A stretch of 64,000 nt of DNA. Source: Bretschneidera sinensis (lineage: Eukaryota; Streptophyta; Magnoliopsida; Brassicales; Akaniaceae). The stretch lies in contig CM043698.1 in assembly GCA_023935145.1 (NCBI GenBank), positions 142,642,001 to 142,706,000 of the forward strand, given 5' to 3'. Under the pieces are notes generated by a model, which saw only the letters and a program-made list of their open reading frames with translations, made no database searches and had not been told where the DNA came from. The position numbers and the translations under genes are program-made. Positions 33,725-44,408 of the stretch are shown here, piece by piece; position 1 is the stretch's first letter; each line of letters begins with the position of its first letter.

Positions 33725-36540
33725 ATGGGTGCTATAGGGCCAATTACAGAATTTGTACAAATGATACTAGCACCCATTGGCAAATGCTGACAGAAGCCTT
33801 GAGGAATATATGGATGATCTCAAAACAAAATCTAAAGAACTAAACTGCCGAAAGGAAGACATAGCATCAAGAATCACAACAGAGCTTTTTCCTGGAAAGA
33901 CACTAAAGAGAGATGTTGAACTTTGGCAGAAAAATGTTGAAAGAATAAATAGTGAAATAACGCTCATTGACGAAGAATTTAAAAAAGTGAAGTATATCTC
34001 ACGTGCACGCTTGGCAAGACGCATATGTAAGAAAGTAGAAGCAGTTGATAAACTCCATCTAAAGGTTAGTTTTCCGGACTGCTTTTGCCAACAATCACAT
34101 TAGCAGGTGAAACTACAACTAAGAGAAAATTGAAAGAAATTTGGGCATGCTTGATGAGCGAGCATGTTAGGAGGATTGGCATCTATGGAATGGGAGGATC
34201 GGGAAAAACGAATATCATGAAATATGTCTAGAACGGCCTCCCGAAAAGTAGTGATAAGTTTGACGAGTTAATTTGGGTTATTTCAAAGGATGATGATGTT
34301 ATTAAATTACAAAATGACATTGCAAGAGAATTGAGAGTAGATCTTTCAAATGTTGAAGACGAAACAATAAGAGCATCAAAATTATTTGCAGCACTAGAAG
34401 GAAAGGGGAGATATGTGCTAATTTTAGATGACATGTGGGAACCATTTCATTTGGAGACTGTGGGTATTCCTCAACCTACTCCAGCTAATGGGTGTAAATT
34501 ATTACTGACTACTCGATTACTTGAAGTTTGTCGATAGGAGTATCAAGATTGAGCTTCTCTCTGAAGAAGAAGCATGGGATTTATTCTTGGATAAAGTAGA
34601 CCGTGAGATTTTACAGACTCAAGATATAGAAACAACTGCGAAAGGGATTGCTTCAAGAATGTGCATGCTTGCCTCTTGCAATTGTCACAATAGCTGGAAG
34701 CTTGAAGGGTGTAATCGATGTGTTTGAATGGTTGAATGCATTAGAAGAATCGAGAAATTCTGCAAACATTCAAAATGAAATGGGGAAACAAGTATTTGAG
34801 AAGTTGAAATTTAGTTCATCGATTAAAGGATGAGAAACTCAAGAAATGTCTCCAATTATGTGCGCTATACCCTGAAGTTTTTAGATTGATAGGGAGGAGT
34901 TGATAGAGCTTCTGGTTGCTGAAGGAATAATAGAAGGATTCAACAGAAGGCAAGCGAAATTCAACAAGGGGCATGCTATGTTGAACAAACTTGAAAATGT
35001 CTGTTTGTTGGAGAGTGTTACGGACAGTAGAGATAGAAAATATGTCAAGATGCATGATTTGATTAGAGATATGGCGCTACAAATCATGAGTGTAGATTCC
35101 CATAATATGGTTAAAGCCGGCATGCAACTAAAATATCTACCACATAAGGAGAAATTGACAAAGGATCTTACCGGGGTTTCGCTGATGAAGAATCATATAA
35201 GATAAATTCATTCTCGCAATTCATCAAAGTGCCCTAATCTCTAAACCTTATTTTTATGTAGAAATGATTTTCTAGAAAGTATTTCAGTTTCATTTTTTTC
35301 ACAATCACACAGGCTCAGGGTCCTTGATCTTTCTGATACAAAAATCAAGAAATTGCCGGATTCTGTTTCTGATATGGAAAATCTCACTACATTATTGCTC
35401 GGAGGATGTAAAGAGTTAAAGCATGTTCCCTCATTGGCGAAGCTTAATGTGTTAAGGAAGTTGTAACTCCAAAAGACAGGTCTCACAGAAGTACCGCAAG
35501 GCATTGAAATGTTGGCCGATCTTAGTTATCTTAATCTCAATGCAACAGGTCTGAATGAGTTACCCCCCCTGGGTTTTTAGATAAGCTCTCTCGTCTTGAG
35601 TGCCTCATACTCAACCCATACATAAAAATTTCAACAATTAAATTTGGGGAAGTAGCAAGGTTGAGGAATTTGAAAGATTTTGCATGCCAATTCTGTGACT
35701 TCCATACTTACGCCCGATACTTCATAGAGGGTAAAGGGCCTTCATTGAGCAACTGCTTTCTCACAGTAGGGGTATTGGGTTATTTTTCATCAGGATACTT
35801 CATAGAGGGTAAAGGGCCTTCATTGAGCAACTGCTTTCTCACCGTAGGGGTATTGGGTTATTTTTCATCAGGTTTTGTATGTAAAAAAGAAGTACAGTTG
35901 GGTAAGTGCAATATTGGAAGAGGAAGATAAGAAGACTCCTTAGTGCTCCCAAGGGACGTTCAATACCTTGTTATTTCAAAGTGCCATGATGTGAAAAGCT
36001 TATGTGATGTTTCGTCTTTGGAAAATGGAACTCAATTGACTAACATTGAAATTAGTAGATGTGATCGATTAGAGTGTGTGCTTTGTTTGTCCGCCTCCTC
36101 ATCCACTACACTTAAAAGCATGGAGACTCTACAACTCTTTACATTAAAGAACTTACGTGCTCTGTTCGGGGGAGAAAGGGCTGGTAGAGCTCCACAAAGA
36201 GTACCTTTTCCTGTCTCAAAAATTTTGAGTTATGGGAATGCCAGAATATGAAGAAGCTGTTCACGCCTAGCTTTCTCCCGCTACTCCAAAACCTGGAAGT
36301 GATTGCAATCTGCTATTGTTACAATATGAAGGAGATAATAGCAGTGAAGGAAGAGGAAGCAGAGAGAAATTGTGAAGAAGGGATTATGGCTGATGAAAGC
36401 AACAGCATCAGCTGTCCCAAAGTCATCAACAAAAACACTGATGACGATGCTCACATTTTTCATTTCACTCTCCAAAGTTAAAGCATTTGAAATTGAATTA
36501 CCTGCCCGAATTAAAGAGCATATGCAGTAGCAGAGCAGTG
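33725..36540 (+). pseudogene. NLR relic C: full-length CC-NBS-LRR pseudogene
   Basis: Plant intracellular immune receptor of the RPS2/RPS5-like class. An intron acceptor (ataatgcag, ending 33714) precedes ATG 33725. Order: coiled-coil start; an 8-base deletion near 33780 that shifts frame; CC core (ELNCRKEDIASRI, RDVELWQKNVERINSEI); P-loop GMGGSGKTN near 34187-34213; TAG stop at 34229; DELIWVISKDDD; Walker B LILDDMWEP near 34420; LLLTTR; frame changes near 34535 and 34660; GLPL-like CACLPLAIVTIAG; MHD-like VKMHDLIRDMALQIM near 35043; then LRRs (LRVLDLSDTKIKKLPDSV, YLNLNATGLNELP, LEVIAICYCYNMKEII). Further stops occur at 35464 and 35578. The usual Thr after GKT is Asn. It is the least damaged of the three relics but cannot make a protein. 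Confidence 0.9.
35716..35871 (+). repeat. 78 bp tandem duplication in the LRR part of relic C
   Basis: 35716-35793 and 35794-35871 are identical apart from one base (agtagg versus cgtagg). The unit is 26 codons, so it keeps frame and duplicates one stretch beginning YFIEGKGPSLSN. Confidence 0.95.
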
Positions 36541-36701
36541 TTCCTTTGATGCCAGTTTTTCTATAATTGGACTTGTAAATGGCTCTTTTTGCGGTTTTCA
36601 TTTTAGGCAGGAAGTAAGGATTTGTTACTAGGCGAGACTTAAACTACAACATTCTTGGGCTCAGCAGGGAACCAGAAGGGAACAGCACTCGCTCTTTGGA
36701 G
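36541..36701 (+). other. 3' flank of NLR relic C up to the young copia element
   Basis: No gene is seen. The target duplication tggag occupies 36697-36701. Confidence 0.6.
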
Positions 36702-37129
36702 TGTTGGAAATAAAACACTCACACAAACAACTCTTATTCAAACTCAAAGAGATATTACAAGAGCACTCTCACTCAAAAGAAAGAAGATACTAGAACTCAC
36801 TCTTAGAAGACTTTGCTTCTTCACTCACTTAGAAGCTCTTGCTTCTTCTTGATGATTAAACCAAAATGGGGAGGGGTATTTATACTACTTAAGAACAATC
36901 CTACACCACACAAATAAACTAATCCAAAATTACAACAACCATACACCTCATTTTTCTTGGTGGTTCTAATAATATTTTAGGTTACCAAATGATTCACATG
37001 CTCAACTACCACACCAATAAAATTCTAGGTAGAATGCTTGTAGTTTTGGACCTTGATTATGGACTTGGACTCCAATTTGATTGAGTTTGGTTTTGGACTC
37101 CCATAATGGATCAAGTTTATGATCCAACA
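36702..37129 (-). repeat. 3' LTR of the young copia element
   Basis: TGTTGG...CCAACA ends; 428 bases. It contains the stop codon of the polyprotein (37117-37119). Confidence 0.97.
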
Positions 37130-40100
37130 CCCCCCCTTAAACTTGATCTTGTGACCCCTAGTAAGTTTCTTAATCTTATGAAGTTTTCGCTTGTCAGTGG
37201 CTTAGTAAAAATATCAGCAACTTGATCTTGTGACCTCACATATTCAACTTGCACATCCTTTCTTGCAACACACTCCCTTATATAGTGGTAGCGAATATCG
37301 ATGTGCTTGCTTCGATCATGGAATACTGGATTCTTTGCTAAGGCAATGGCTGACTTGTTGTCGACATAAACCTTGGTCGGCTCTTCTTGTATCAAGCCTA
37401 TCTCCTTCAATAGATTTCTAAGCCAAATTGCATGACAAACGCATGAGGTAGCAGCAACATATTCTGCTTCACAAGTGGACAATGTGACAATCGGTTGTTT
37501 CTTTGACATCCATGTGAAAGCAGTATCTCCCATGAAAAATACGAATCCAGTAGTGCTCCTTCGATTATCTATGTCTCCACCCCAATCACTATCGCTATAT
37601 CCAGCAAGCTTGTAATCATTAGAAACTGAATAGAACAAGCCAAAGTCAATTGTACCTTTTAGATAGCGAAGAATTCTCTTTGCGGCTTTAAAATTGGTGG
37701 TTGTTGGAGATTCCATGTAGCGACTAACCAATCCAACTGCGTGAAGAATATCGGACCTCGTGCAAGTTAGGTAGCGTAGACTTCCCACCAAACTTTTGAA
37801 AAATGTTGGATCTACACTTTCGCCTTCTTCATGTTTGGACATCTTGACTCCGTATTCCATCGGTGTGCTTATCGGCTTACAGTTTTCCATCTTGAACTTC
37901 TTCAGGATCTCCTTTGCATAACTTTCCTGTGAAATGAAAATTCCATCATTTTGTTGCCTAACTTCAATGCCAAGGTAGTACGCCATGAGCCCCATGTCTG
38001 TCATCTCGAATTCCTTCGTCATCACTTCCTTGAATTCATTGAACATGGTTGGGTTACTTCCGGTGAAGATCAAATCGTCCACATAGAGGCACACGATCAA
38101 AATATCTCCATCTTTGATCTTGATATATAAAGCATGCTCATAGGGACATTTGTTGAAGCCATTCTCTTGGAAGTACTTGTCGATTCGGCTATTCCATGCC
38201 CTTGGTGCTTGTTTCAACCCGTAAAGAGCATTCTTCAACTTCAACACCTTGTCTTCGTGGCCTTTGACTTCGTAGCCTGATGGTTGCTGAATGTAGACTT
38301 CCTCTTCAAGAACTCCATTTAGGAAGGCAGACTTTACATCCATTTGTTGTATCTTCCACTTGTTTTGAGCTGCCAAGGAAATAATTAGTCTAACAGTCTC
38401 CAACCGAGCAACAGGGGCGAATACCTCATCGTAGTCAATTCCAGCTTTTTGACTGTAGCCTTTTGCAACAAGCCTCGCCTTGTGTCTTTCAATCTCTCCC
38501 TTAGCATTTCGCTTTGTTTTGTAGACCCATTTGACACCTATCGCCTTGTGTCCTTTGGGAAGTGAAATAAGTTCCCATGTGTCGTTCTTCTCGATAGCCT
38601 TGATTTCTTCATTCATCGCATCTCTCCACTCCATTTCTTTTGCAGCTTCTTGATAGCTCATTGGTTCACAATCAGCAAATAAACAAAATAATGTAAGATT
38701 ATCTTGTCGTTCAGTCACTTCATAGAGATCTCGAAGGCTTCTTGTTCGTTGCACATCTCTTTCACTTTGACTCCCACTTGAAGATGATGAAGGTGACTCG
38801 TCTCCGTGGGTAGTTGATGTTGGTGAAGTAGGTGGAGTTGTTGGCTCTTGTTGGGCTTCTCCAGGCTGTTCTATTTGTGTCAGCTCATCTTCAAACGGGG
38901 GAGAGAAATTGAAGTCATCTATATGAGATCCAAAATCCCATAGTCCTTCTTCGTCAAACACCACATCTCGGCTGATCACAACCTTCTTATTGTTCGGATT
39001 GTACAGCTTGTACCCTTTTGAATTTGCATCATAGCCAATGAAGATGAAACTCTCGCTTTTATCATCAAGCTTTGTTCTTTTCTCATCTGGAACATGAACA
39101 TGGGCTATGCTTCCAAAAACTCTTAGGTGGGAGATGCCGGGCTTTCTTCCACTCCATGCTTCTTGCGGTGTCTTTCCCCAAACACTTCTTGTTGGAGATC
39201 TGTTGGATAAGTAGACCGCACACGCCACTGCTTCAGCCCAAAACTCCTTGGGTAGTTTCTTGCTTTTGAGCATACTCCGAGCTATGTTGAGGATGGTTCG
39301 GTTCTTTCTTTCCGCTACGCCGTTTTGTTGAGGGGATCTAGGAACTGTCATTGGTCGACGAATTCCATTTGCTTCACAGAACTCTTGAAACTCCTTAGAA
39401 GTAAATTCTCCTCCTCGGTCGGATCTCATAGCTTTGATCTTTCTACCACTTTCTCTCTCTACTGCAGCTTTGAACTTCTTGAAGACTTCGAAAACTTCTG
39501 ACTTCTGTTTCAAGAAATATACCCACGTTTTTCTTGAAAAATCATCAATGAAGAGAAGAAAATAGTTATTGTTACCGAGAGAGCTTGGTTTGATAGGACC
39601 GCACACATCGGTATGGATGAGCTCGAGTGGCTTCTTGGCTCTTGAGTTTGACTCCTTTGGAAAGCTTTTTCTGAATTGCTTCCCGACTAGACACCCTTCA
39701 CAAAGCTGGTCAGGATGGTTGATGCAAGGTAGTCCCTTCACCATCTCCTTCTTGGATAGCAGCTTTAGACCTCCAAAATTTAGATGCCCAAAACGAAGAT
39801 GCCATAGCCATGATGCATCTCTGTAGCAAGCTTTCAAGCACTTTGCAACATCGTTTTGTATGTTGATCAGGAACATTCTATTCTTTGACATCGGTACTTT
39901 AGCAATGAAGTTATTCTTATCATCTTTTATAGAAAGATTATGATCCTTCATATGAATATCATAACCTTTCTCTAACAGTTGTCCTAAACTCAAGATGTTA
40001 CTTTTCATATTGGGCACAAAGTAGACATTGGAAATAAACTGATGTCTCCCATCTTTCAAACGGATAAGAATGTTACCTCTCCCTTTTACCGCTATTGTGG

Positions 40101-41226
40101 AATCATCGCCAAATGAGACATTTCCACTTACTGACTCGTCCAGCTCCACAAACATGTCTTTCCTTCCACACATGTGATTGCTTGCACCACTGTCAAGATA
40201 CCAGGATTTTGCTTGGACACCATCAGTCTCTTTTCGTGCTAGAAGAAGAGTTTCTTTATCATCGGTCTTCTCCTCCACATAGTTGGCCTTCTTCTCAATT
40301 CTGTTGTTAGGAGCTCTACATTCTGAAGCATAATGCCCAAACTTTTGACAATTATAGCATCGAACTTGAAATTTGTCATTCCTCGAGTTTAGATTGCCTC
40401 TTCCACGGCCTCGTGTTGAGCTTTCTCCTTTCTCGTAGTTATTGTTGGAATTGTTGTTGTTGTAATTCCAACTTCGTCCACGACCGCGATTTCCTCCTCG
40501 TCCACGGCCTCTACCTCTGCCTCGGCCACGTTGGTTTCTATCATCTCCTTGGCTTTCATGCATATCCTTGAATTGCAGCTTGAGGAGTTGATCAGTAAAC
40601 CCTTGCTTCTTCTTATGCTTCTCTTCGTATGCTTGTAATGATCCTTGGAGTTGCTCGATCGTCATTTCTTCCAAGTCTTTAGTTTCTTCAATCGTCACGA
40701 CGATGTGCTCAAATTTGGAATCCAATGAACGGAGTATCTTCTCTATTATCCTCACATTCTCTAACTTTTCACCATTTCTTTTTAATTGATTAGAAACAGC
40801 TACTACTCTTGAGAAATAATCTGAAATAGACTCAGATACTTTCATGTGTAAGGATTCGAATTCACCTCTTAATGTTTGGAGACGGACCTTCTTCACTTGC
40901 TCGGATCCTTTGTAAGAGGTTTGCAGCTTTTCCCACGCTTCCTTAGCAAAGCTTGCACTTGAAATCTTCTCAAAAACATCATCATCTAATGCTTGATAGA
41001 TGAGGTAGAGAGCTTTCTTGTCTCTCTTTCTCGCATCTTTCAAACTATCCTTTTGAGCTGTGGTCAGCGCAGCTTCGTTATCTGGCTCACTAAAACCTTT
41101 TTCTACGATATCCCAAACATCATGTGCGCCAAGAAGAGCCTTCATCTTGATACTCCAGTTGTCGTAATTGTTATTGATGAGCGTCGGGACTTGGAAGGAT
41201 GCCACACCATTTGCCATATCACTCAA
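37117..41226 (-). CDS. intact copia gag-pol polyprotein, 1369 aa
   Basis: Single ORF encoding all proteins needed for retrotransposition. Order by residue: gag core about 15-230; Arg/Gly-rich then Asn-rich linker 230-285; zinc knuckle CYNCQKFGHYASEC 290-303 (CCHC complete); protease active site LDSGASNH with Asp345; integrase with an HH-CC zinc-binding motif and D540-X62-D603-X35-E639; reverse transcriptase with YVDD at 1048-1051; RNase H with TCEAEY, Glu1253 and Glu1255; C-terminal LRGGVGS. All catalytic residues are present. The family's usual TAPYTPQQNG reads TVPRSPQQNG. The start ATG at 41226 gives the first gag residues MSDMANGVASF. It resembles the TNT1-94/Tork group of copia elements; lineage assignment is from memory of motifs. 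It stops inside the 3' LTR. Confidence 0.95.
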   Translation of the reverse strand: MSDMANGVASFQVPTLINNNYDNWSIKMKALLGAHDVWDIVEKGFSEPDNEAALTTAQKDSLKDARKRDKKALYLIYQALDDDVFEKISSASFAKEAWEKLQTSYKGSEQVKKVRLQTLRGEFESLHMKVSESISDYFSRVVAVSNQLKRNGEKLENVRIIEKILRSLDSKFEHIVVTIEETKDLEEMTIEQLQGSLQAYEEKHKKKQGFTDQLLKLQFKDMHESQGDDRNQRGRGRGRGRGRGGNRGRGRSWNYNNNNSNNNYEKGESSTRGRGRGNLNSRNDKFQVRCYNCQKFGHYASECRAPNNRIEKKANYVEEKTDDKETLLLARKETDGVQAKSWYLDSGASNHMCGRKDMFVELDESVSGNVSFGDDSTIAVKGRGNILIRLKDGRHQFISNVYFVPNMKSNILSLGQLLEKGYDIHMKDHNLSIKDDKNNFIAKVPMSKNRMFLINIQNDVAKCLKACYRDASWLWHLRFGHLNFGGLKLLSKKEMVKGLPCINHPDQLCEGCLVGKQFRKSFPKESNSRAKKPLELIHTDVCGPIKPSSLGNNNYFLLFIDDFSRKTWVYFLKQKSEVFEVFKKFKAAVERESGRKIKAMRSDRGGEFTSKEFQEFCEANGIRRPMTVPRSPQQNGVAERKNRTILNIARSMLKSKKLPKEFWAEAVACAVYLSNRSPTRSVWGKTPQEAWSGRKPGISHLRVFGSIAHVHVPDEKRTKLDDKSESFIFIGYDANSKGYKLYNPNNKKVVISRDVVFDEEGLWDFGSHIDDFNFSPPFEDELTQIEQPGEAQQEPTTPPTSPTSTTHGDESPSSSSSGSQSERDVQRTRSLRDLYEVTERQDNLTLFCLFADCEPMSYQEAAKEMEWRDAMNEEIKAIEKNDTWELISLPKGHKAIGVKWVYKTKRNAKGEIERHKARLVAKGYSQKAGIDYDEVFAPVARLETVRLIISLAAQNKWKIQQMDVKSAFLNGVLEEEVYIQQPSGYEVKGHEDKVLKLKNALYGLKQAPRAWNSRIDKYFQENGFNKCPYEHALYIKIKDGDILIVCLYVDDLIFTGSNPTMFNEFKEVMTKEFEMTDMGLMAYYLGIEVRQQNDGIFISQESYAKEILKKFKMENCKPISTPMEYGVKMSKHEEGESVDPTFFKSLVGSLRYLTCTRSDILHAVGLVSRYMESPTTTNFKAAKRILRYLKGTIDFGLFYSVSNDYKLAGYSDSDWGGDIDNRRSTTGFVFFMGDTAFTWMSKKQPIVTLSTCEAEYVAATSCVCHAIWLRNLLKEIGLIQEEPTKVYVDNKSAIALAKNPVFHDRSKHIDIRYHYIRECVARKDVQVEYVRSQDQVADIFTKPLTSENFIRLRNLLGVTRSSLRGGVGS

Positions 41227-41634
41227 TATGTTGAGAATTTGGAAATTCTGATTGCGCAGATAGATCCGGAATGTTGAAAAACTTTGGGAGGGACCTGGTC
41301 AAAATTTTCAACTTTCGGTCAACGGTCAAAGTCAACACTAACCTGGTCAACAGTTGACTTTGAATGCTCGGTCAACTCTGCTTGGACAGCTCGGTCAACT
41401 CGGCTCAAGCGGTTCAGTCAAGCGGCTCGGTCAACAGGCTTATGGCTCGGTCAACTCAGCTCCAACTCGGCTGACCCAGCTTAACTCGGTGAGTCAATTC
41501 GGTTTTCTGGCAGCAATCTTCCGGCGGCTCGTGGAGGCGCGTCTGAACTCCGATCGGGGAGATTCTGGCGGTGTCGGATTTCTCTCGTCGAGACCTTCGA
41601 TTTGATATGCAATGGTGTATACTTTCCAACTCAA
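41227..41634 (-). other. untranslated leader of the young copia element
   Basis: About 400 bases between primer site and gag ATG. It holds an irregular array of cggtcaac / gctcggtcaact motifs (about 41310-41480), unlike the rest of the element. Confidence 0.7.
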
Positions 41635-41646
41635 GCTCTGATACCA
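41635..41646 (-). other. primer binding site, initiator-Met tRNA type
   Basis: The plus-strand gctctgatacca is the complement of TGGTATCAGAGC, three bases from the 5' LTR. Confidence 0.95.
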
Positions 41647-41649
41647 CTT

Positions 41650-42077
41650 TGTTGGAAATAAAACACTCACACAAACAACTCTTATTCAAACTCAAAGAGA
41701 TATTACAAGAGCACTCTCACTCAAAAGAAAGAAGTTACTAGAACTCACTCTTAGAAGACTTTGCTTCTTCACTCACTTAGAAGCTCTTGCTTCTTCTTGA
41801 TGATTAAACCAAAATGGGGAGGGGTATTTATACTACTTAAGAACAATCCTACACCACACAAATAAACTAATCCAAAATTACAACAACCATACACCTCATT
41901 TTTCTTGGTGGTTCTAATAATATTTTAGGTTACCAAATGATTCACATGCTCAACTACCACACCAATAAAATTCTAGGTAGAATGCTTGTAGTTTTGGACC
42001 TTGATTATGGACTTGGACTCCAATTTGATTGAGTTTGGTTTTGGACTCCCATAATGGATCAAGTTTATGATCCAACA
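41650..42077 (-). repeat. 5' LTR of the young copia element
   Basis: 428 bases, one visible difference from the 3' LTR. A minus-strand TATA-like box (gtataaatacccc near 41824) fits a promoter in this LTR. Confidence 0.97.
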
Positions 42078-42082
42078 TGGAG

Positions 42083-43039
42083 AACCAGTTGGCTTCTAAT
42101 TTTGGACTCCCTCTTTCTTATATCTCTGCATTTATGTTGAGGTGATCTGTATTTAATGCTTGTTGTATTGTGTAGTTTGTTTTATGTCTGTACGATAAGC
42201 AAATTTTGTTCCTATTTGGCTGTTGCCTTCATAATTCTACTTTGTAATTCAGTTCCTTATCATCTTGTGAAATAAGAATTTCACATTTCCCCCTCTTAAA
42301 GGTGAAGACCATGTGGACAGCAACTTTCGGTGGAGACAAAGACAAAATAAAAAAGAGAGACAAAAGCCATGTGTTTATGGTGGACACAAATGCCATGTTT
42401 TATGGCGGAGACAAAGGCCAAGCTTTAAAAGAAAATTAAAAATAAATGAGTTTGAAATTCAAATAAGTATCAATGTCGAACACTTATATTAGAGTCCCGG
42501 AACATAGAGATTCAATATTCAACAGGTGCAGACAATAAACCAAAAAAAATCGTTCAACAAAAACAAAGAAAGATTTTTTCATACAAAATAAAAAGCACTC
42601 ATTTAAAATTTCTTTTATCTTAGGCAATACGCAGGAAAGATAAAACTATCAAATTCAAGCTAATAAAAAACTCATCAACCAGCCAGATCTCTTATATTCC
42701 AACAGATATTTCTACTCTGTACAGGCATTTGACAAACAGTATGTCTGTTTGGTTTGCTGAGAAAACTCAGGGAAAGGAGAGAAAAACTCGAAGTTAAATG
42801 TTACTACTACAAGTTAAATGGTTCTAAACTAGCTGCTGCGATAAGCTTCCCATGCTTTATTTTCTTTCATTTTCTTGGCAACCAAACAGAGTGGAGATTA
42901 CTTACGGAGTTTGTTACATAAATCCAAGAAAAATGAAGTGAAAAATTATAATTTATGACATGAGCGTTGAACAGAGGGTATGATGTGAGCGAGATCGTGG
43001 TAAGTAATCGTGGTCTCCTCTTCCCTGCCGTTAGATTGT
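42083..43039. other. intergenic stretch right of the young copia element
   Basis: Continues the DNA at 36696. Around 42308-42425 there are imperfect repeats of ccatgt...ggtggagacaaa motifs, roughly 30-50 bases apart. No gene is seen. Confidence 0.5.
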
Positions 43040-43115
43040 AGTAATTTCTTTGAAGATTTGCCTATTAAAGTGGACAACAGAATTTAAAATAAAATTTCTT
43101 TAACAATAAACAAAA

Positions 43116-43120
43116 GCGGG

Positions 43121-43163
<43 letters not shown>

Positions 43164-43188
43164 ACGTGTTCGATCCACGTTCACCGCA
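43116..43188 (+). tRNA. tRNA-Phe (anticodon GAA)
   Basis: 73 bases, GCGGGGA acceptor, D-arm GCTC/GAGC, anticodon loop CTGAAGA with stem TCAGA/TCTGA, T-loop TTCGATC. It matches the known plant tRNA-Phe except that the first T-stem pair is A-U (ACGTG/CACGT) instead of G-C, a compensated change. A-box and B-box promoters are intact. No CCA is encoded, as usual for plants. Likely functional. Confidence 0.93.
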
Positions 43189-44408
43189 TTTTTTGATATT
43201 CCTCATCTTCAGCATTACAAAACACAGCGTTTCATGCTTAGTTAAACGATGTCGCTTTAGTGCCCTTCTCTAAAATAAATTTTTTTTTGTAAAGTACATG
43301 TATAACCTTGTGACTTGATCTACTTTACAATAAGATTTTTTTTTTGTACATAATTAACTTTGTGATTTTTAATTAATTGTAATGTAATAATTTTAAAAAT
43401 TATTTATAAATGTATTCTACCATAAAATAATTACAGCTAAATTTTTTATTTATTTTTTTACTATTAAGAATTAAAAACCCATAAAAAATAACATTCGAGT
43501 AAAAATTTCTTAAAATTATTAGATGATCTCCAAATGATTTGTAAAATTTATTGAGTAATAGATCAATCTCGCACCCAAATGAATAGAAATAAACTGTGAA
43601 GTTAACAAAAATCCACCTTACGCTAATAATACAAACCACAAGGTTTATTACTTAACTAAAAAAACCCTAAAAAATAAACCAATAATTTAGCTTTTCTTTT
43701 TTACCCACGTTCTTTTGATTTGAATTGCAAACTTTGAAATTGATTGATGTCTTGCTAAAATACTTTCTAGATTGCAACTTTAAGATCAAATACTCAAAAA
43801 TAAACTTCATGGGCATTTTAACTGTGAATTTCTCACTATTGAATTTTAACTCGAAACAATGTTTTCAAGTAACAAAATGAATCTTTCAGCTCTAAACTGG
43901 CATCAAGCCTGATTAAAGAAAAAAAAAGTAATGATAAATTATCTCCTGTCTGCCTCTTTATATAGTATCCAAAACTCCTCCGCTGCCATGACTTCAAATA
44001 GCATCATCACTCCATACAGCTGAGCCGAAAACCTAATTAAACACGAGTATTCGAATTTTCATTTCGTAGTCAGGAAAACGGACAAACACAGAAATATCTA
44101 CTCAGTTGTTGGAGGTTAGGCACCAGTTTTCGCAGTCGAGGTATTCAAATTGTTAACACAAACACTCTTCCAAACATGAAACTGAGGTGAGCATGAGGAT
44201 ATATGAGCATAAGAACAGGCAAGTAAAGCGGTTAAAATACAAATGAATATTGCTAACACCTCAAGTTCAAAACTGATCATGTCACTTCAGTGTGCTTTAA
44301 GTAACTCTTGCAAAGATATGCCCAATCCGTACAGGTTCCCATATGATTGGTTGGGAGAATATCAATGCAACACCTTACCCATCCCTATCGCCTGAAATTA
44401 AGTTTAGA
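43189..44408. other. AT-rich spacer between tRNA-Phe and the lyase-like gene
   Basis: Shared in part with 20831-22323. No further gene is seen on either strand. Confidence 0.6.

Larger units (their letters stand above)
36702..42077 (-). mobile_element. young, structurally intact Ty1/copia retrotransposon
   Basis: The two 428-base LTRs (36702-37129 and 41650-42077) differ at only one position that I could find (a/t near 36787 and 41735). A perfect 5 bp target duplication tggag flanks the element (36697-36701, 42078-42082). A primer site for initiator-Met tRNA lies three bases inside the 5' LTR (41635-41646). A C-run (37130-37136), the complement of the polypurine tract, adjoins the 3' LTR. 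One uninterrupted 1369-codon ORF fills most of the interior. Everything expected for mobility is present, so this is a recent insertion. Confidence 0.97.
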
